In this document: piece after piece, positions 7,597 through 16,301 of the stretch
How the letters are laid out: each line of letters begins with the position of its first letter
How positions within the stretch are numbered: the stretch's first letter is position 1
Assembly (NCBI GenBank): GCA_964342675.1
Contig: CAYFFR010000012.1
Location: 1 to 37,728, forward strand
Direction of reading: 5' to 3'
Length of the DNA stretch: 37,728 bases
From: MED-G82 sp964342675
GTDB lineage: Bacteria > Pseudomonadota > Gammaproteobacteria > Magnimaribacterales > D2472
Notes under the pieces: model-generated
Told to the model about the DNA's origin: nothing
Databases searched by the model: none
The model's input: only the letters and a program-made list of their open reading frames with translations
Program-made: the position numbers and the translations under genes

Positions 7597-8721
7597 CTAA
7601 TATTGTTTCCAGACAACCCGATTGACATAATCTGTATAACTTAATATTAATTTACAGACTTTCTCCGAAACGTTATCTACATCATAGTCGGCCACAATTT
7701 TATGCTTTGATTTATTTTCTTGATAAAGATTAACAGCCTGAAGGACTCTATCTTCAGATAAACCAGTCATGATAGTCGCGCTTTCTTCCATAGCTTCTGG
7801 TCTCTCATGAGCTTCTCGAAAATTAATAGCAGGAAATCCTAAAATTGATGATTCTTCATTAATTGTGCCACTATCAGATAGCACTACTTTTGCTGATAAC
7901 TGAAGATTAATATAGTCAGTAAAGCCTAGTGGTTTTAAAAAGCTAATTTTACTTGAAAATTTAAATTTTGTTCCTTCGATCTTATTTTTTGTGCGTGGAT
8001 GTGTTGATACTATCACTGGGAGTTCATATTCTTCAGCTAATTTATTTAAAATCTTAGAAATTTTTTTAAATTGATTTGGGATCTCTACATTTTCTTGTCT
8101 ATGGCAACTGACAAGAAAAAACTTACCTTTCTTCAGATCTAACGTCTTTAATATTGTAGATTTCTTTATTTTTTCCATATTATCGTGCAAAACTTCTTTC
8201 ATAGGGCTACCCACTTTGATAACTAGATCCGGGGGTAAGCCCTCATTAATCAGATAGTCCCTAGCTATCGTGCTATAAGTAAGATTTATATCTGCTACAT
8301 GATCAACTAACCTTCTATTAATCTCTTCAGGAACTCTCATATCAAAACATCGATTCCCTGCCTCCATATGAAAAGTTGGAATACGTTTGTATTTTGCAGC
8401 TAATATTGATAAGCAACTATTTGTATCCCCTAATACTAACACTGCATTAGGTTTTATATCATCGAGCGTCTTTTCAACTTCTCTTAGAACGTTTGCTATA
8501 GTGCTAAGAGCTGACTTATCTGCACATCCAAGATACTTAAAAGGTGCTTTTAGTCCAAGGTCTTGAAAGAAGACTTCGTTGAGCTCATAGTCATAATTTT
8601 GACCAGTATGAATCAGATAATGATCATGGTGCTTATCTAACTTCTTAATAGTAGAGGACAATCTAATAATTTCTGGTCTTGTACCAACTATAGTAACAAC
8701 TTTAAATTTATTCATCTTCAT
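7597..8721 (-). CDS. fnlC: UDP-L-FucNAc synthase, WecB-like 2-epimerase (FnlC/WbjD)
   Basis: Non-hydrolysing UDP-HexNAc 2-epimerase fold, 374 residues. Motifs: V-G-T-R-P-E (12-17), L-G-D-T-N-S (97-102), and H-M-E-A-G-N-R-C-F-D (118-127) with P-E-E-I-N-R (131-136). The N-R-C-F-D version, in place of the L-R-T of WecB, marks the FnlC/WbjD/Cap5G branch, which converts UDP-2-acetamido-2,6-dideoxy-L-talose to UDP-L-FucNAc, the last step of the pathway. It overlaps fnlB by 14 bases; ATG 8721 and ATG 8715 are both possible starts. The fnlA-fnlB-fnlC-wbuB order is the classic arrangement in L-FucNAc-containing O-antigens and capsules. Confidence 0.92.
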   Translation of the reverse strand: MKMNKFKVVTIVGTRPEIIRLSSTIKKLDKHHDHYLIHTGQNYDYELNEVFFQDLGLKAPFKYLGCADKSALSTIANVLREVEKTLDDIKPNAVLVLGDTNSCLSILAAKYKRIPTFHMEAGNRCFDMRVPEEINRRLVDHVADINLTYSTIARDYLINEGLPPDLVIKVGSPMKEVLHDNMEKIKKSTILKTLDLKKGKFFLVSCHRQENVEIPNQFKKISKILNKLAEEYELPVIVSTHPRTKNKIEGTKFKFSSKISFLKPLGFTDYINLQLSAKVVLSDSGTINEESSILGFPAINFREAHERPEAMEESATIMTGLSEDRVLQAVNLYQENKSKHKIVADYDVDNVSEKVCKLILSYTDYVNRVVWKQY

Positions 8722-9844
8722 TTATATCAAATTGATACGTGTCTGGGTTATTCTCATCAAATATTTCATTTGCATATGCCATTATAATCAATAATTCATC
8801 ACCGACATTTTTTATGTTATGTGCTAAGCCAGGTATTGTTTCTATAACCTTTGAGTCTTTAGCTTCTAAAACTATATCGAAAGTGTCTTTAGTAATAATA
8901 TTTTTAAAAGTAAATTGAGCTTTTCCAGTAAGAACTAAAAACTTTTCTACCTTTGTATGATGATAATGCCCTCCTCGTGTTGCGCCAATCTTGATTGTAA
9001 AAAAAGATACTTGCCCAAATGAGGATGATTTAATAAATTCAGTAAAAACCCCTCTTTCATCTTCATGCCTATCAATAGAATAAGTGTAATTATCCTTAGG
9101 CAAATATGTCAGATATGTTGAATATAGAGCCTTATATAAGCCTTCTGAAATTAAATCAATCTTCTTTAGTGATCTGTTCTCTTCAAAAGAAGATATTGTT
9201 GTAGCTAAATCGTTAACAGAAACTTTATAAGTATTATCCATGTTAATGACATGAAATTTATTTTCCATGTTTATTATTTCATCTATATTTAGTGAGTTAC
9301 TAATAAATGCATCAACCAGATCATCTATATATATAAGTTCTATAGGCTCATCTCTTTTATGAACGTCAAGGGTTATGCCTCTTGATGCATTATGGCAGAA
9401 CGTTGCAACTACGGAGTTATAATTTGGCCGAGCCCATTTTCCAAACACTCCTGGTAAACGATAAATAAAAGTTGTATTTCCATGCTCTTTACTTAATGCC
9501 TCTAGCGCATGCTCAGCAAGCTTCTTGGATTTACCATAATCTGAATTATTTGTAATCTGAAGAGATGAAGCAAAGATGACTGGTGATTGAACTTTATTTT
9601 TTGAAATTAACTTGCAGATTTTATTAGTTAAATCTAGGTTATTTTTTTTAAAATCTTCAGTTTGGTCAGATCGATTTTCACCTGCTAAATGAAAAATTAA
9701 ATCAGCCTGTACAATTTTTTTTTCTAAATCTTTCTCTGATTCATCTCTAACTGTGCCAAAAATCTTAAAGCCCTCTATTGCTTCAAGTCTTACATGCAAG
9801 TTCTTTGCAATAAAACCTTCGATTCCTGTAATTAAGATATTCAA
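8708..9844 (-). CDS. fnlB: UDP-4-keto-6-deoxy-HexNAc reductase with C-terminal cupin (FnlB/WbjC/Cap5F)
   Basis: A two-domain protein of 378 residues, near the usual ~370. Residues 1-245 are an SDR reductase with a G-I-E-G-F-I-A nucleotide loop (7-13) and Y-G-K-S-K (Tyr103, Lys107). Residues 255-378 form a cupin with H-Y-H-H-T-K-V-E-K-F (293-302), the metal-binding domain of the Cap5F type. In the known pathway the cupin domain epimerises C3 and the SDR reduces C4, giving UDP-2-acetamido-2,6-dideoxy-L-talose for FnlC. The start is TTG 9844, two bases after fnlA; no ATG or GTG exists before the Rossmann loop, and the family begins at this point. Confidence 0.92.
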   Translation of the reverse strand: MNILITGIEGFIAKNLHVRLEAIEGFKIFGTVRDESEKDLEKKIVQADLIFHLAGENRSDQTEDFKKNNLDLTNKICKLISKNKVQSPVIFASSLQITNNSDYGKSKKLAEHALEALSKEHGNTTFIYRLPGVFGKWARPNYNSVVATFCHNASRGITLDVHKRDEPIELIYIDDLVDAFISNSLNIDEIINMENKFHVINMDNTYKVSVNDLATTISSFEENRSLKKIDLISEGLYKALYSTYLTYLPKDNYTYSIDRHEDERGVFTEFIKSSSFGQVSFFTIKIGATRGGHYHHTKVEKFLVLTGKAQFTFKNIITKDTFDIVLEAKDSKVIETIPGLAHNIKNVGDELLIIMAYANEIFDENNPDTYQFDINEDE

Positions 9845-9846
9845 TT

Positions 9847-10881
9847 CTAAAAGACTTCTTCTTGAAGATTGCCTTCTATGGCTTTATTAATAAAATCTAA
9901 TCCCAACAACATCTCAATCATCTCTTCCTTAGATAATCTCTTGGTATTATGAGAATTATAATCATCATGCTGAGAAATATCAGGCTGACCTTGATCATAA
10001 AATTTTTCATAGTTTAGATCTCTTAAATCAGGTGGTACTAGAAAATAATTATCTAGATCAGATGAGGAATAATATTCTTCTCTGCTTAATAAAGTTTCAA
10101 ATAATTTTTCGCCATGCCTGGTACCAATAATCTCAGTGGTAGGATTATATTTTTTAAAAATTTCTTGAAGTGCATCAACCAATACCTGGATTGTTGCTGC
10201 AGGTGATTTTTGAACTAAAATATCACCAGAGTTTCCTTTTTCAAAAGCAAAAAGAACTAAGTCAACTGCATCCTCCAATGACATCATAAAGCGCGTCATA
10301 CTCGGATCCGTTATAGTAATAGGATTGTTATTAAGAATCTGGCTGACAAACAATGGTATGACTGACCCACGGGATGCCATCACATTTCCATATCTCGTAA
10401 CACATATATTTGTATCGGTGCTTTCTCTTGAGCTAGCAATTGCAACTTTTTCCATCATTGCCTTAGAGATCCCCATCGAGTTAATTGGATAAACTGCTTT
10501 ATCTGTGCTCAAGCAAATGACCTTTTGAATTTGATGGTCAATTGATGCCCTGATCACATTATCTGTACCAATCACATTAGTTTTAACTGCCTCTAGCGGA
10601 TGAAACTCACAGCTTGGTACTTGCTTTAAGGCTGCAGCATGAAAGACATAATCGACACCCATCATTGCTCTTTGAACTGAATCATAATCTCTAACATCTG
10701 CAATATAAAATTTAAGCTTCTTAGAGTTATAAATTTTACGCATATCATCTTGTTTCTTTTCATCTCTACTAAGAATCCTAATTTCCTTAAGAGGAGACTC
10801 TAGAAATTTTGATAAGACTGCATTGCCAAAAGACCCAGTGCCACCAGTTATCATTAAAACTTTGTCTTTAAACGTTTTCAT
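9847..10881 (-). CDS. fnlA: UDP-GlcNAc 4,6-dehydratase (5-inverting), FnlA/WbjB/CapE type
   Basis: A 344-residue SDR, the standard length of this family. Motifs: G-G-T-G-S-F-G (13-19), S-T-D-K-A-V-Y-P-I-N (125-134) and M136-x-x-x-K140. Having Met where most SDRs have Tyr is typical of inverting 4,6-dehydratases (FlaA1/PseB/CapE). It removes water from UDP-GlcNAc and inverts C5, giving the 4-keto-L-arabino intermediate used by FnlB. The same intermediate is the product of PseB, and no separate pseB is present although pseC, pseG, pseH and pseI are; this enzyme may therefore feed both pathways (inference). It is followed at 2 bases by fnlB. Confidence 0.93.
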   Translation of the reverse strand: MKTFKDKVLMITGGTGSFGNAVLSKFLESPLKEIRILSRDEKKQDDMRKIYNSKKLKFYIADVRDYDSVQRAMMGVDYVFHAAALKQVPSCEFHPLEAVKTNVIGTDNVIRASIDHQIQKVICLSTDKAVYPINSMGISKAMMEKVAIASSRESTDTNICVTRYGNVMASRGSVIPLFVSQILNNNPITITDPSMTRFMMSLEDAVDLVLFAFEKGNSGDILVQKSPAATIQVLVDALQEIFKKYNPTTEIIGTRHGEKLFETLLSREEYYSSSDLDNYFLVPPDLRDLNYEKFYDQGQPDISQHDDYNSHNTKRLSKEEMIEMLLGLDFINKAIEGNLQEEVF

Positions 10882-10926
10882 ATGCCAATTTTATCAGTTT
10901 GAAGTACTTAAGAGTAAATATTTGTT

Positions 10927-12066
10927 CTACGTGCTATTAAATCTTTTATTTGTTTCGTTCAAACATTGCATTGTTTCTCTTGCGCACCTCTTCCAAGTGA
11001 AATCATTAGATCTCATCAGGCTATCTTGAGTCTTTTGCTTAACTAAGTCTCTATCTACAATTATTCTTTCTAAAGATTCAGCTATCGAATTAGAATCTTC
11101 GGGATTAAAATAAAAAGCACAATCACCTAGAACTTCTGGCATTGGGCCTCTATCAGAACAAGCAATAGGTTTGGCGGATGCCATGCCTTCAAGTACGGTT
11201 ATAGGAAGATTTTCACAACTTGAAGCAAAAAGAAAAATATCAGATATAGCAATTAAATCAGGCAATCTATTTCTTGCAATAAAAGACAAAGTCTTAACAA
11301 ATTTAGCCTCAGGATCAACTGTTTTTAAAACTCTATTGAACTTTCTCATAGCTTTCCCAGAGCCACCACCTACAAAAGTTATCTGGATATCGTAACCATG
11401 CGTTCTAAGAGTCTTGACTGCCTCAAGGACACTCCACTGATGCTTATATGGAGATATCTCTGAAATATATATAATATTGATCCTTTGATTTGGTTCAATA
11501 CTCTTAATGCTTTCTATATGACCAATTCTAAAGAAATCAGGGACACCATGAGGAATTACATAAACATGCGAAAGTGCACCAGTTTTCTTTTGAATCATGT
11601 TTGCTGCATAATTGGTTAAAAAGATAGATGAATCGCTTCTTTGAAGAGAGCTTACATATAGAAAGAAGAGTATTTTTAGCCTTAGCCTTGCTACTGAAAA
11701 GCCAAATCTTTTAGTCTCGCCCGGTTCAAAAGGCAGCATATCTTGACTCAAAGTAACATTCGGATGGAATTTTGATATCGAGCTAGCTGTTGTATTGAAT
11801 AGAATATTGCATCCTGTCCGTTTAAGCTCCTTAGATAAAATAAATTTTTGCCAAAATAATTTAAATGTAATATTTTTTTCTAAGTAATGTGGGTTATGCT
11901 TTATGAGCCACTTATCATTTGGTAATTCATTTAAAAATTCCTTATGAGACCATATATGTACCTCTTGAAATCTATCTTTATTCGGAGATATATTTTCTAA
12001 AAATCCAACAAGATGGGCTAATGTACCTCCGGATCTATTACGAGATGCATCAATACCAATAATCAT
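10927..12066 (-). CDS. GT4-family glycosyltransferase
   Basis: A 379-residue GT-B retaining glycosyltransferase. It opens with I-G-I-D-A-S-R-N-R-S-G-G (3-14), the glycine-rich acceptor loop. The C-terminal domain has I-S-E-I-S-P-Y-K-H (201-209), F-V-G-G-G (231-235) and the EX7E motif Glu285/Glu293 in S-C-E-N-L-P-I-T-V-L-E-G-M. This is a Glycos_transf_1 protein acting at the cytoplasmic face of the membrane. Donor and acceptor cannot be read from sequence. The start overlaps the wzy stop as ATGA, and 45 bases separate it from fnlA, the largest gap within the sugar-assembly part. Confidence 0.88.
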   Translation of the reverse strand: MIIGIDASRNRSGGTLAHLVGFLENISPNKDRFQEVHIWSHKEFLNELPNDKWLIKHNPHYLEKNITFKLFWQKFILSKELKRTGCNILFNTTASSISKFHPNVTLSQDMLPFEPGETKRFGFSVARLRLKILFFLYVSSLQRSDSSIFLTNYAANMIQKKTGALSHVYVIPHGVPDFFRIGHIESIKSIEPNQRINIIYISEISPYKHQWSVLEAVKTLRTHGYDIQITFVGGGSGKAMRKFNRVLKTVDPEAKFVKTLSFIARNRLPDLIAISDIFLFASSCENLPITVLEGMASAKPIACSDRGPMPEVLGDCAFYFNPEDSNSIAESLERIIVDRDLVKQKTQDSLMRSNDFTWKRCARETMQCLNETNKRFNST

Positions 12067-13292
12067 GATGCTTGGTTTATATGTTTGTCTCTTAAGCTAG
12101 ATGCCCACATGCCAATAATAAAGGCAAATATAAATGCTCCATGACCTAACTTAAATGTCTCATGAAATAGACCAAAGACTAGTATCCCCCAAAATCCAAC
12201 ATACATGCCCAAATCTTTGCTTCTTAAAAAACCTGATAATTTAATCAATAAATATCCATATAGAATCAAGCCTATAAAGCCTGTTCTAAATAAGATATCA
12301 TTGTATTGGCCATGAGCAGAACCTATTCCTTCAGGAAGAATATACCAAATGCCTAAATAACCGGATCCAAATAAGGGACTACCAGATACATAATTCAGAA
12401 TCTCTCTTATAAGATATATCCGATAACCTTCGGATGAATATGTATTGGACAGATTGATGCCATCCCCGCTAAGGAGCTCATCTAACTTATCACCAAAAAA
12501 CTCAAATGGCACAGATAAGTATTCATAATATCCTGTAAAAAATACTATTAAGAATAGAATTGTAGTGTATATAAAAATAGAAATGATTAGTCTTAGATTA
12601 AATATTTTTGTCGAACGCACAAAATGGAAGAATAAAAAGAAAAGGCTTCCAGCAAAAGCTACTACTGAAGATCTTGAAAAGGTTAAGAATATACCAGTAA
12701 ATAAAAGAATAAGAATAGGGATCTTGACTAGGTTTAAAAAACGACTCTGTGTTTTTAAAAATAATGTGACCCAAAATGCAAAAACAAACATAAAACCAAA
12801 TCTCTGATTGCCAACTTGATCTTTCGCTGCATAACCTAATTCATCTGCATCAAACGACCTGTATTCTAGAAAATTATCTAAAGCTAAATATGTTGTAAAT
12901 AGAATAAGTCCGATTTTAAAGGCAAGAATCATCTGTGCATTGATTCTCATAAAAGCAAAGCTAAAGGCAGTCATAAATAAAAGAAAACTAATAAACTTTC
13001 TATGTAGTATGTCCCAATGATTAGGTTGAAAAATTACTGATAATATAAAGATAGAAATAAAACACATCATTAGCATATTCAGATCTTTATTTGGTAAATA
13101 TATCTTTAAATCTTTAAGCAGATAAATAATTGGTACTAAAATAAAAAAATAGTTAGCAGAAATACCTCCAGAAGCTGTCACAAGTGTGAAAGGTCCAAAG
13201 CACAAATAAAAGACTATAGCTAAAGCAAACAATCTAAGGTGTTCTGCAGAAATAGAAATAATGCTATTAAATTGATATTTCATTTTAGTCAT
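12063..13292 (-). CDS. wzy: O-antigen/polysaccharide polymerase (Wzy)
   Basis: A 409-residue integral membrane protein with about ten hydrophobic segments and a long periplasmic-type loop at about residues 255-320 that includes N-T-Y-S-S-E-G-Y-R-I and G-S-G-Y-L-G-I-W with S-A-H-G-Q-Y-N-D. The pattern R-x-x-L/I...G-x-G then H-x-x-Y-N-D is characteristic of the Wzy_C/O-antigen ligase-polymerase superfamily. As the only such protein in a locus with Wzz, polymerase is the likelier role; ligase cannot be excluded from sequence alone. It overlaps both neighbours by 4 bases (ATGA junctions), so it is translationally coupled to the GT2 and GT4 genes. Confidence 0.85.
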   Translation of the reverse strand: MTKMKYQFNSIISISAEHLRLFALAIVFYLCFGPFTLVTASGGISANYFFILVPIIYLLKDLKIYLPNKDLNMLMMCFISIFILSVIFQPNHWDILHRKFISFLLFMTAFSFAFMRINAQMILAFKIGLILFTTYLALDNFLEYRSFDADELGYAAKDQVGNQRFGFMFVFAFWVTLFLKTQSRFLNLVKIPILILLFTGIFLTFSRSSVVAFAGSLFFLFFHFVRSTKIFNLRLIISIFIYTTILFLIVFFTGYYEYLSVPFEFFGDKLDELLSGDGINLSNTYSSEGYRIYLIREILNYVSGSPLFGSGYLGIWYILPEGIGSAHGQYNDILFRTGFIGLILYGYLLIKLSGFLRSKDLGMYVGFWGILVFGLFHETFKLGHGAFIFAFIIGMWASSLRDKHINQAS

Positions 13293-14170
13293 CTCTTCAA
13301 TAATTTACCTAGAAAAGCTAGGATGAAGATAATCATAGACTTAAATGTTATCTTGTCTATATTCTTAGAAAATAAAATATTATTTGTGAATATTTTTAGG
13401 GAATCATCATATCTAGATGCCTTATATAAGGCCACTGCATGTTGATATTCTAACCAGCGTGGGAAATGCCGATTTGAGAAAATTCTTTCTTTTATAGCTA
13501 TCGAGTTATCTATTGATCTTATTGGGCTTGAGGTGTTACCTTCACCTAACCAGTAACTTCCAAGCACTTTATTGATAAAGAAGAATTTATCTGATTGTTT
13601 TGCTGATCTAATCCAAAAATCAAAATCCTCCCATGTAACAACCTGGCTATCTTCTGAAATAGGCCCAACCTTTAAAATGAGCTCTTTTGAGACAAAAACA
13701 CTCGAATTAGGTATTAAGTTCCCTTTAAACAATAGATTTTCTAGAGGTGATAATTTTGGATCTAATGAAAGTCCGATTGTTCTTCTTATTCTAAATCTAT
13801 CACTAATGATCTTCATCTTATGGTAAATAAATTCAGCATTATAATTATTAGCTATTCGTATACAGTCTTCTAATTTATTTTGGTACCACGAATCATCAGA
13901 ATCGAGGAATGCTATCCATCTACCTTGAGATATTTCTATACCAAGATTTCTAGATTTTGAAATTATTCCTTCATTTTGAATTTTTTTATATATGACCCGG
14001 GTATCGTCAAAGCTAGAAACTACTTCATATGTATTATCAGTAGAAAAATTATCAACCACTATTAATTCAATATTTTGATAAGTTTGCGATAAAACAGATT
14101 GAATAGCTTTACCAATCAGGCTGCCACTTTGGAAAGTTGGCATAATTACTGAAACTAAATCCTGGTTCAT
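13289..14170 (-). CDS. GT2-family glycosyltransferase
   Basis: A 293-residue GT-A glycosyltransferase. Residues 6-14 (V-S-V-I-M-P-T-F-Q) start the nucleotide-binding fold, followed by V-V-D-N-F-S-T-D-N (38-46). The metal-binding D-x-D is in F-L-D-S-D-D (88-93), and a W-E-D-F-D-F-W segment near residue 182 gives the catalytic-base region. The C-terminal ~70 residues are less conserved and end in a hydrophobic, basic tail (I-I-F-I-L-A-F-L-G-K-L-L-K-R) that may touch the membrane. It probably adds one sugar of the repeat unit by inversion; which sugar is unknown. Its stop overlaps the wzy start. Confidence 0.9.
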   Translation of the reverse strand: MNQDLVSVIMPTFQSGSLIGKAIQSVLSQTYQNIELIVVDNFSTDNTYEVVSSFDDTRVIYKKIQNEGIISKSRNLGIEISQGRWIAFLDSDDSWYQNKLEDCIRIANNYNAEFIYHKMKIISDRFRIRRTIGLSLDPKLSPLENLLFKGNLIPNSSVFVSKELILKVGPISEDSQVVTWEDFDFWIRSAKQSDKFFFINKVLGSYWLGEGNTSSPIRSIDNSIAIKERIFSNRHFPRWLEYQHAVALYKASRYDDSLKIFTNNILFSKNIDKITFKSMIIFILAFLGKLLKR

Positions 14171-14183
14171 CCTATTTAAATCG

Positions 14184-15119
14184 TTATGTAATACTGGTTA
14201 TCGATGTCAATATATTATCCATCTCTTTAATAAAATTCTTTTCGTTAGGCTGATAAAGAAAATCCTTATAATTTGAGGTATAAGTTAAATGCTTTCTTGT
14301 GATCCCATTATCTTTGTCTAAATAAACAATATCTGGGGTGAAACCCAATACCTTAGAGCATCGTGATGCTATGACTGTGGCTACTTGGTCTATTGAATGA
14401 GTAATTCCTGATCCTATATTGATGATGTGAGAAGGAATCTCACTTTTGTTAAGTAGTAAAAATGGTTCTAACATCAATAAAAAATCATTGACTGGTAAAA
14501 AATCTCTAAAAGCATTCCGATCTTTAATTGTAATCTTCTTGTTTGTCACTGCTTCTTTACACATTTGATTTACAACCAAGACCCAAGCATTGGGTGAAGC
14601 AGTTGATGGAAATCCAAAGCAATTAGAGATTCTTAATATATAAGCATCTATAAGATTATTTTGTAGTGCATTTAAAATCTCAGTCTCTCCAGCAAGATTT
14701 GATAAAGCGTATGGGTGATCGTTTTCAAGATCAGTAGACTCTGAGATTCTTCCAATCAATGGGCTTCTATAAACATGAGCTGTAGAAAGATAAATTATTC
14801 TTTTTACCTTGTGTTTTCTAGCTGAATCTAATAAAGAAGAAGTAGAGTGTTTGCTAAATCTAATAGCTTCTTCAGGTGCTTCTCCTGAGGATATAGAATT
14901 GAAGCCTGCAGTATGTATAATTATTTCAACATCTTTACAAGCATTATCTATTGACCTTTGATCATCCCAATCAATATTGATACTACTTATATTATCTTTA
15001 TCGTCGTTAATCTTGTGACAGTTCCTTGAGGCGCTTCTTACTTTAAAATCTTTATTAGAGAAGTACCTAGCTATACGTCCGGCCAAGAAACCAGAGCCTC
15101 CTGTAATTAAAAATTGCAT
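14184..15119 (-). CDS. SDR-family NAD(P)-dependent epimerase/reductase, probable last step of a CDP-6-deoxyhexose
   Basis: A 311-residue extended SDR with G-G-S-G-F-L-A-G (7-14), D-I/V-E-I-I-I-H-T-A-G (63-72) and L-S-T-A-H-V-Y (111-117). The active-site segment reads P-Y-A-L-S-N-L-A-G-E: Tyr137 is present but the catalytic lysine of YxxxK is asparagine (codon AAT, residue 141). Placed directly after the CDP-glucose genes, it most likely reduces C4 of the CDP-4-keto-6-deoxyhexose; this is inference from context, because the family covers many substrates. With the Lys lost it may be slow, use another residue, or act as an epimerase or structural partner. It is 7 bases after the rfbF gene and 13 before the GT2 gene. 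Confidence 0.75.
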   Translation of the reverse strand: MQFLITGGSGFLAGRIARYFSNKDFKVRSASRNCHKINDDKDNISSINIDWDDQRSIDNACKDVEIIIHTAGFNSISSGEAPEEAIRFSKHSTSSLLDSARKHKVKRIIYLSTAHVYRSPLIGRISESTDLENDHPYALSNLAGETEILNALQNNLIDAYILRISNCFGFPSTASPNAWVLVVNQMCKEAVTNKKITIKDRNAFRDFLPVNDFLLMLEPFLLLNKSEIPSHIINIGSGITHSIDQVATVIASRCSKVLGFTPDIVYLDKDNGITRKHLTYTSNYKDFLYQPNEKNFIKEMDNILTSITSIT

Positions 15120-15126
15120 TACTAGT

Positions 15127-15885
15127 CTATAACCAAGGAGGGCCTTGGTCCCATAATTGATTTAAGTTCTCTAAATCTCTCTTGGTATCCATGCACTTCC
15201 AGAATCCATTATGCTTATAAGCCATTAATTGGTTGTCATTGGCAAGTGACTCAAGAGGTTCTCTCTCAAACATAGTCTGATCGCCTTGAATAAGATCAAA
15301 TACCTCCGGCTCAATTACAAAAAAACCTCCATTTATCCAACCCTGATCAAGCTGTGGCTTTTCTTTAAAGCTCTTTACTGAATTATCTTCTAATTCTAGT
15401 TCTCCAAACCTTGCCTGTGGTCTTACTGCTGTAACCGTTGCTAATTTTCCATGCTTCTTATGGAACGTGATTAATTCAGAAATATTTATATCAGCAACAC
15501 CATCACCGTATGTTACTAAACAGGGTTCATTTCCTATGTATTCTCTAAGCCTTTTAATTCTTCCACCTGTCATTGTATCGAGGCCTGTATCAACAAGAGT
15601 AATATTCCAATCTTCACTTTGAACCTGATGAAGTTGTATATCTGCTGAAGAAAGATTAACTGTAAAATCCGAATTCAAAATAGAGTATTTAAAAAAATAG
15701 TCTTTAATAACTTCACTTTTATAACCAAGAGCATAGTAAAAGTCTTTTAAGTCATATTTTGAGTATATTTTCATTATGTGCCATAAGATAGGTTTGCCTC
15801 CAATAATTGCCATAGGCTTTGGAATAGTGTCGGTGTACTCAGAAAGTCTAGTTCCAAAACCTCCTGCTAATATAATTGTCTTCAT
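15127..15885 (-). CDS. rfbF: Glucose-1-phosphate cytidylyltransferase
   Basis: Makes CDP-glucose from CTP and glucose 1-phosphate. From ATG 15885 it is 252 residues against ~257 for typical RfbF. Motifs: L-A-G-G-F-G-T-R-L (6-14), K-P-M (23-25), G-K-P-I-L-W-H (30-36), D-T-M-T-G-G-R (103-109), Y-G-D-G-V-A-D (126-132) and I-N-G-G-F-F-V. A TTG at 15897 would add four residues. ATG 15885 is preferred because the family starts M-K-x-x-I-L-A-G-G, a GGGGA Shine-Dalgarno-like stretch precedes it, and it forms an ATGA overlap with the cupin gene stop. It supplies the substrate of the CDP-glucose 4,6-dehydratase two genes upstream. Confidence 0.95.
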   Translation of the reverse strand: MKTIILAGGFGTRLSEYTDTIPKPMAIIGGKPILWHIMKIYSKYDLKDFYYALGYKSEVIKDYFFKYSILNSDFTVNLSSADIQLHQVQSEDWNITLVDTGLDTMTGGRIKRLREYIGNEPCLVTYGDGVADINISELITFHKKHGKLATVTAVRPQARFGELELEDNSVKSFKEKPQLDQGWINGGFFVIEPEVFDLIQGDQTMFEREPLESLANDNQLMAYKHNGFWKCMDTKRDLENLNQLWDQGPPWL

Positions 15886-16301
15886 GCTTTTCCCCAATCA
15901 AAAGTAAAATTATCTATATCTGCTCTCTCAACCTCTGTATCGTTATGCTGAATATTTGAAATATTTAAAATTAAATTAATATTCTCTCCTAGTCCCTTGA
16001 AGCCAAACCATACACCAGGAGGAACGGTTAAACACATGTAATTTTTCTCACCTATCTTTTCAATAGAAAAAATATCTTGTGAGTCTTTAAAAACAAACAT
16101 AACTTCACCAACCGGCACTATTAAATTCATTGTCATTTCTCTATGTTTTTTCCAAGCTTTAATTTTGTTATATCCAATCATTGAAAAATAAGCTTCACCA
16201 AAACCCTTAAAATTATTATCAGATGACCTCAAAACCCTTAATATATTTCCATCAGGATGATTAATAGTCTTAGGTTTAGATTTAATAATTTCTTTAGCCA
16301 T
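15882..16301 (-). CDS. Short RmlC-like cupin, putative CDP-4-keto-6-deoxyhexose epimerase
   Basis: A 139-residue single-domain cupin from ATG 16301 (ATG 16340 would add 13 residues and deepen the overlap with the dehydratase gene). It resembles compact dTDP-4-dehydrorhamnose 3,5-epimerase-like proteins: L-R-x-L-R near residue 21, H53 in K-K-H-R-E-M, V-P-V-G-E-V (62-67) and P-P-G-V-W-F-G-F (94-101). Classical RmlC has an H-G-F in that last motif; here the His position is Phe. Sandwiched between the CDP-glucose 4,6-dehydratase and the cytidylyltransferase, it probably epimerises C3 and/or C5 of the CDP-4-keto sugar. An isomerase or a non-catalytic role is possible. Confidence 0.75.
   Translation of the reverse strand: MAKEIIKSKPKTINHPDGNILRVLRSSDNNFKGFGEAYFSMIGYNKIKAWKKHREMTMNLIVPVGEVMFVFKDSQDIFSIEKIGEKNYMCLTVPPGVWFGFKGLGENINLILNISNIQHNDTEVERADIDNFTFDWGKA

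Noticed and set aside
12063..13292. Wzx flippase
   Set aside because: The periplasmic loop with H-G-Q-Y-N-D and the overall pattern fit the Wzy/ligase superfamily rather than the 12-14 helix MATE-like Wzx.
15127..15885. Cytidylyltransferase as the missing PseF
   Set aside because: The motifs (G-G-F-G-T-R-L, D-T-M-T-G-G-R, Y-G-D-G-V-A-D) are those of glucose-1-phosphate cytidylyltransferase and it is linked to CDP-glucose dehydratase; CMP-nonulosonate synthases look different.
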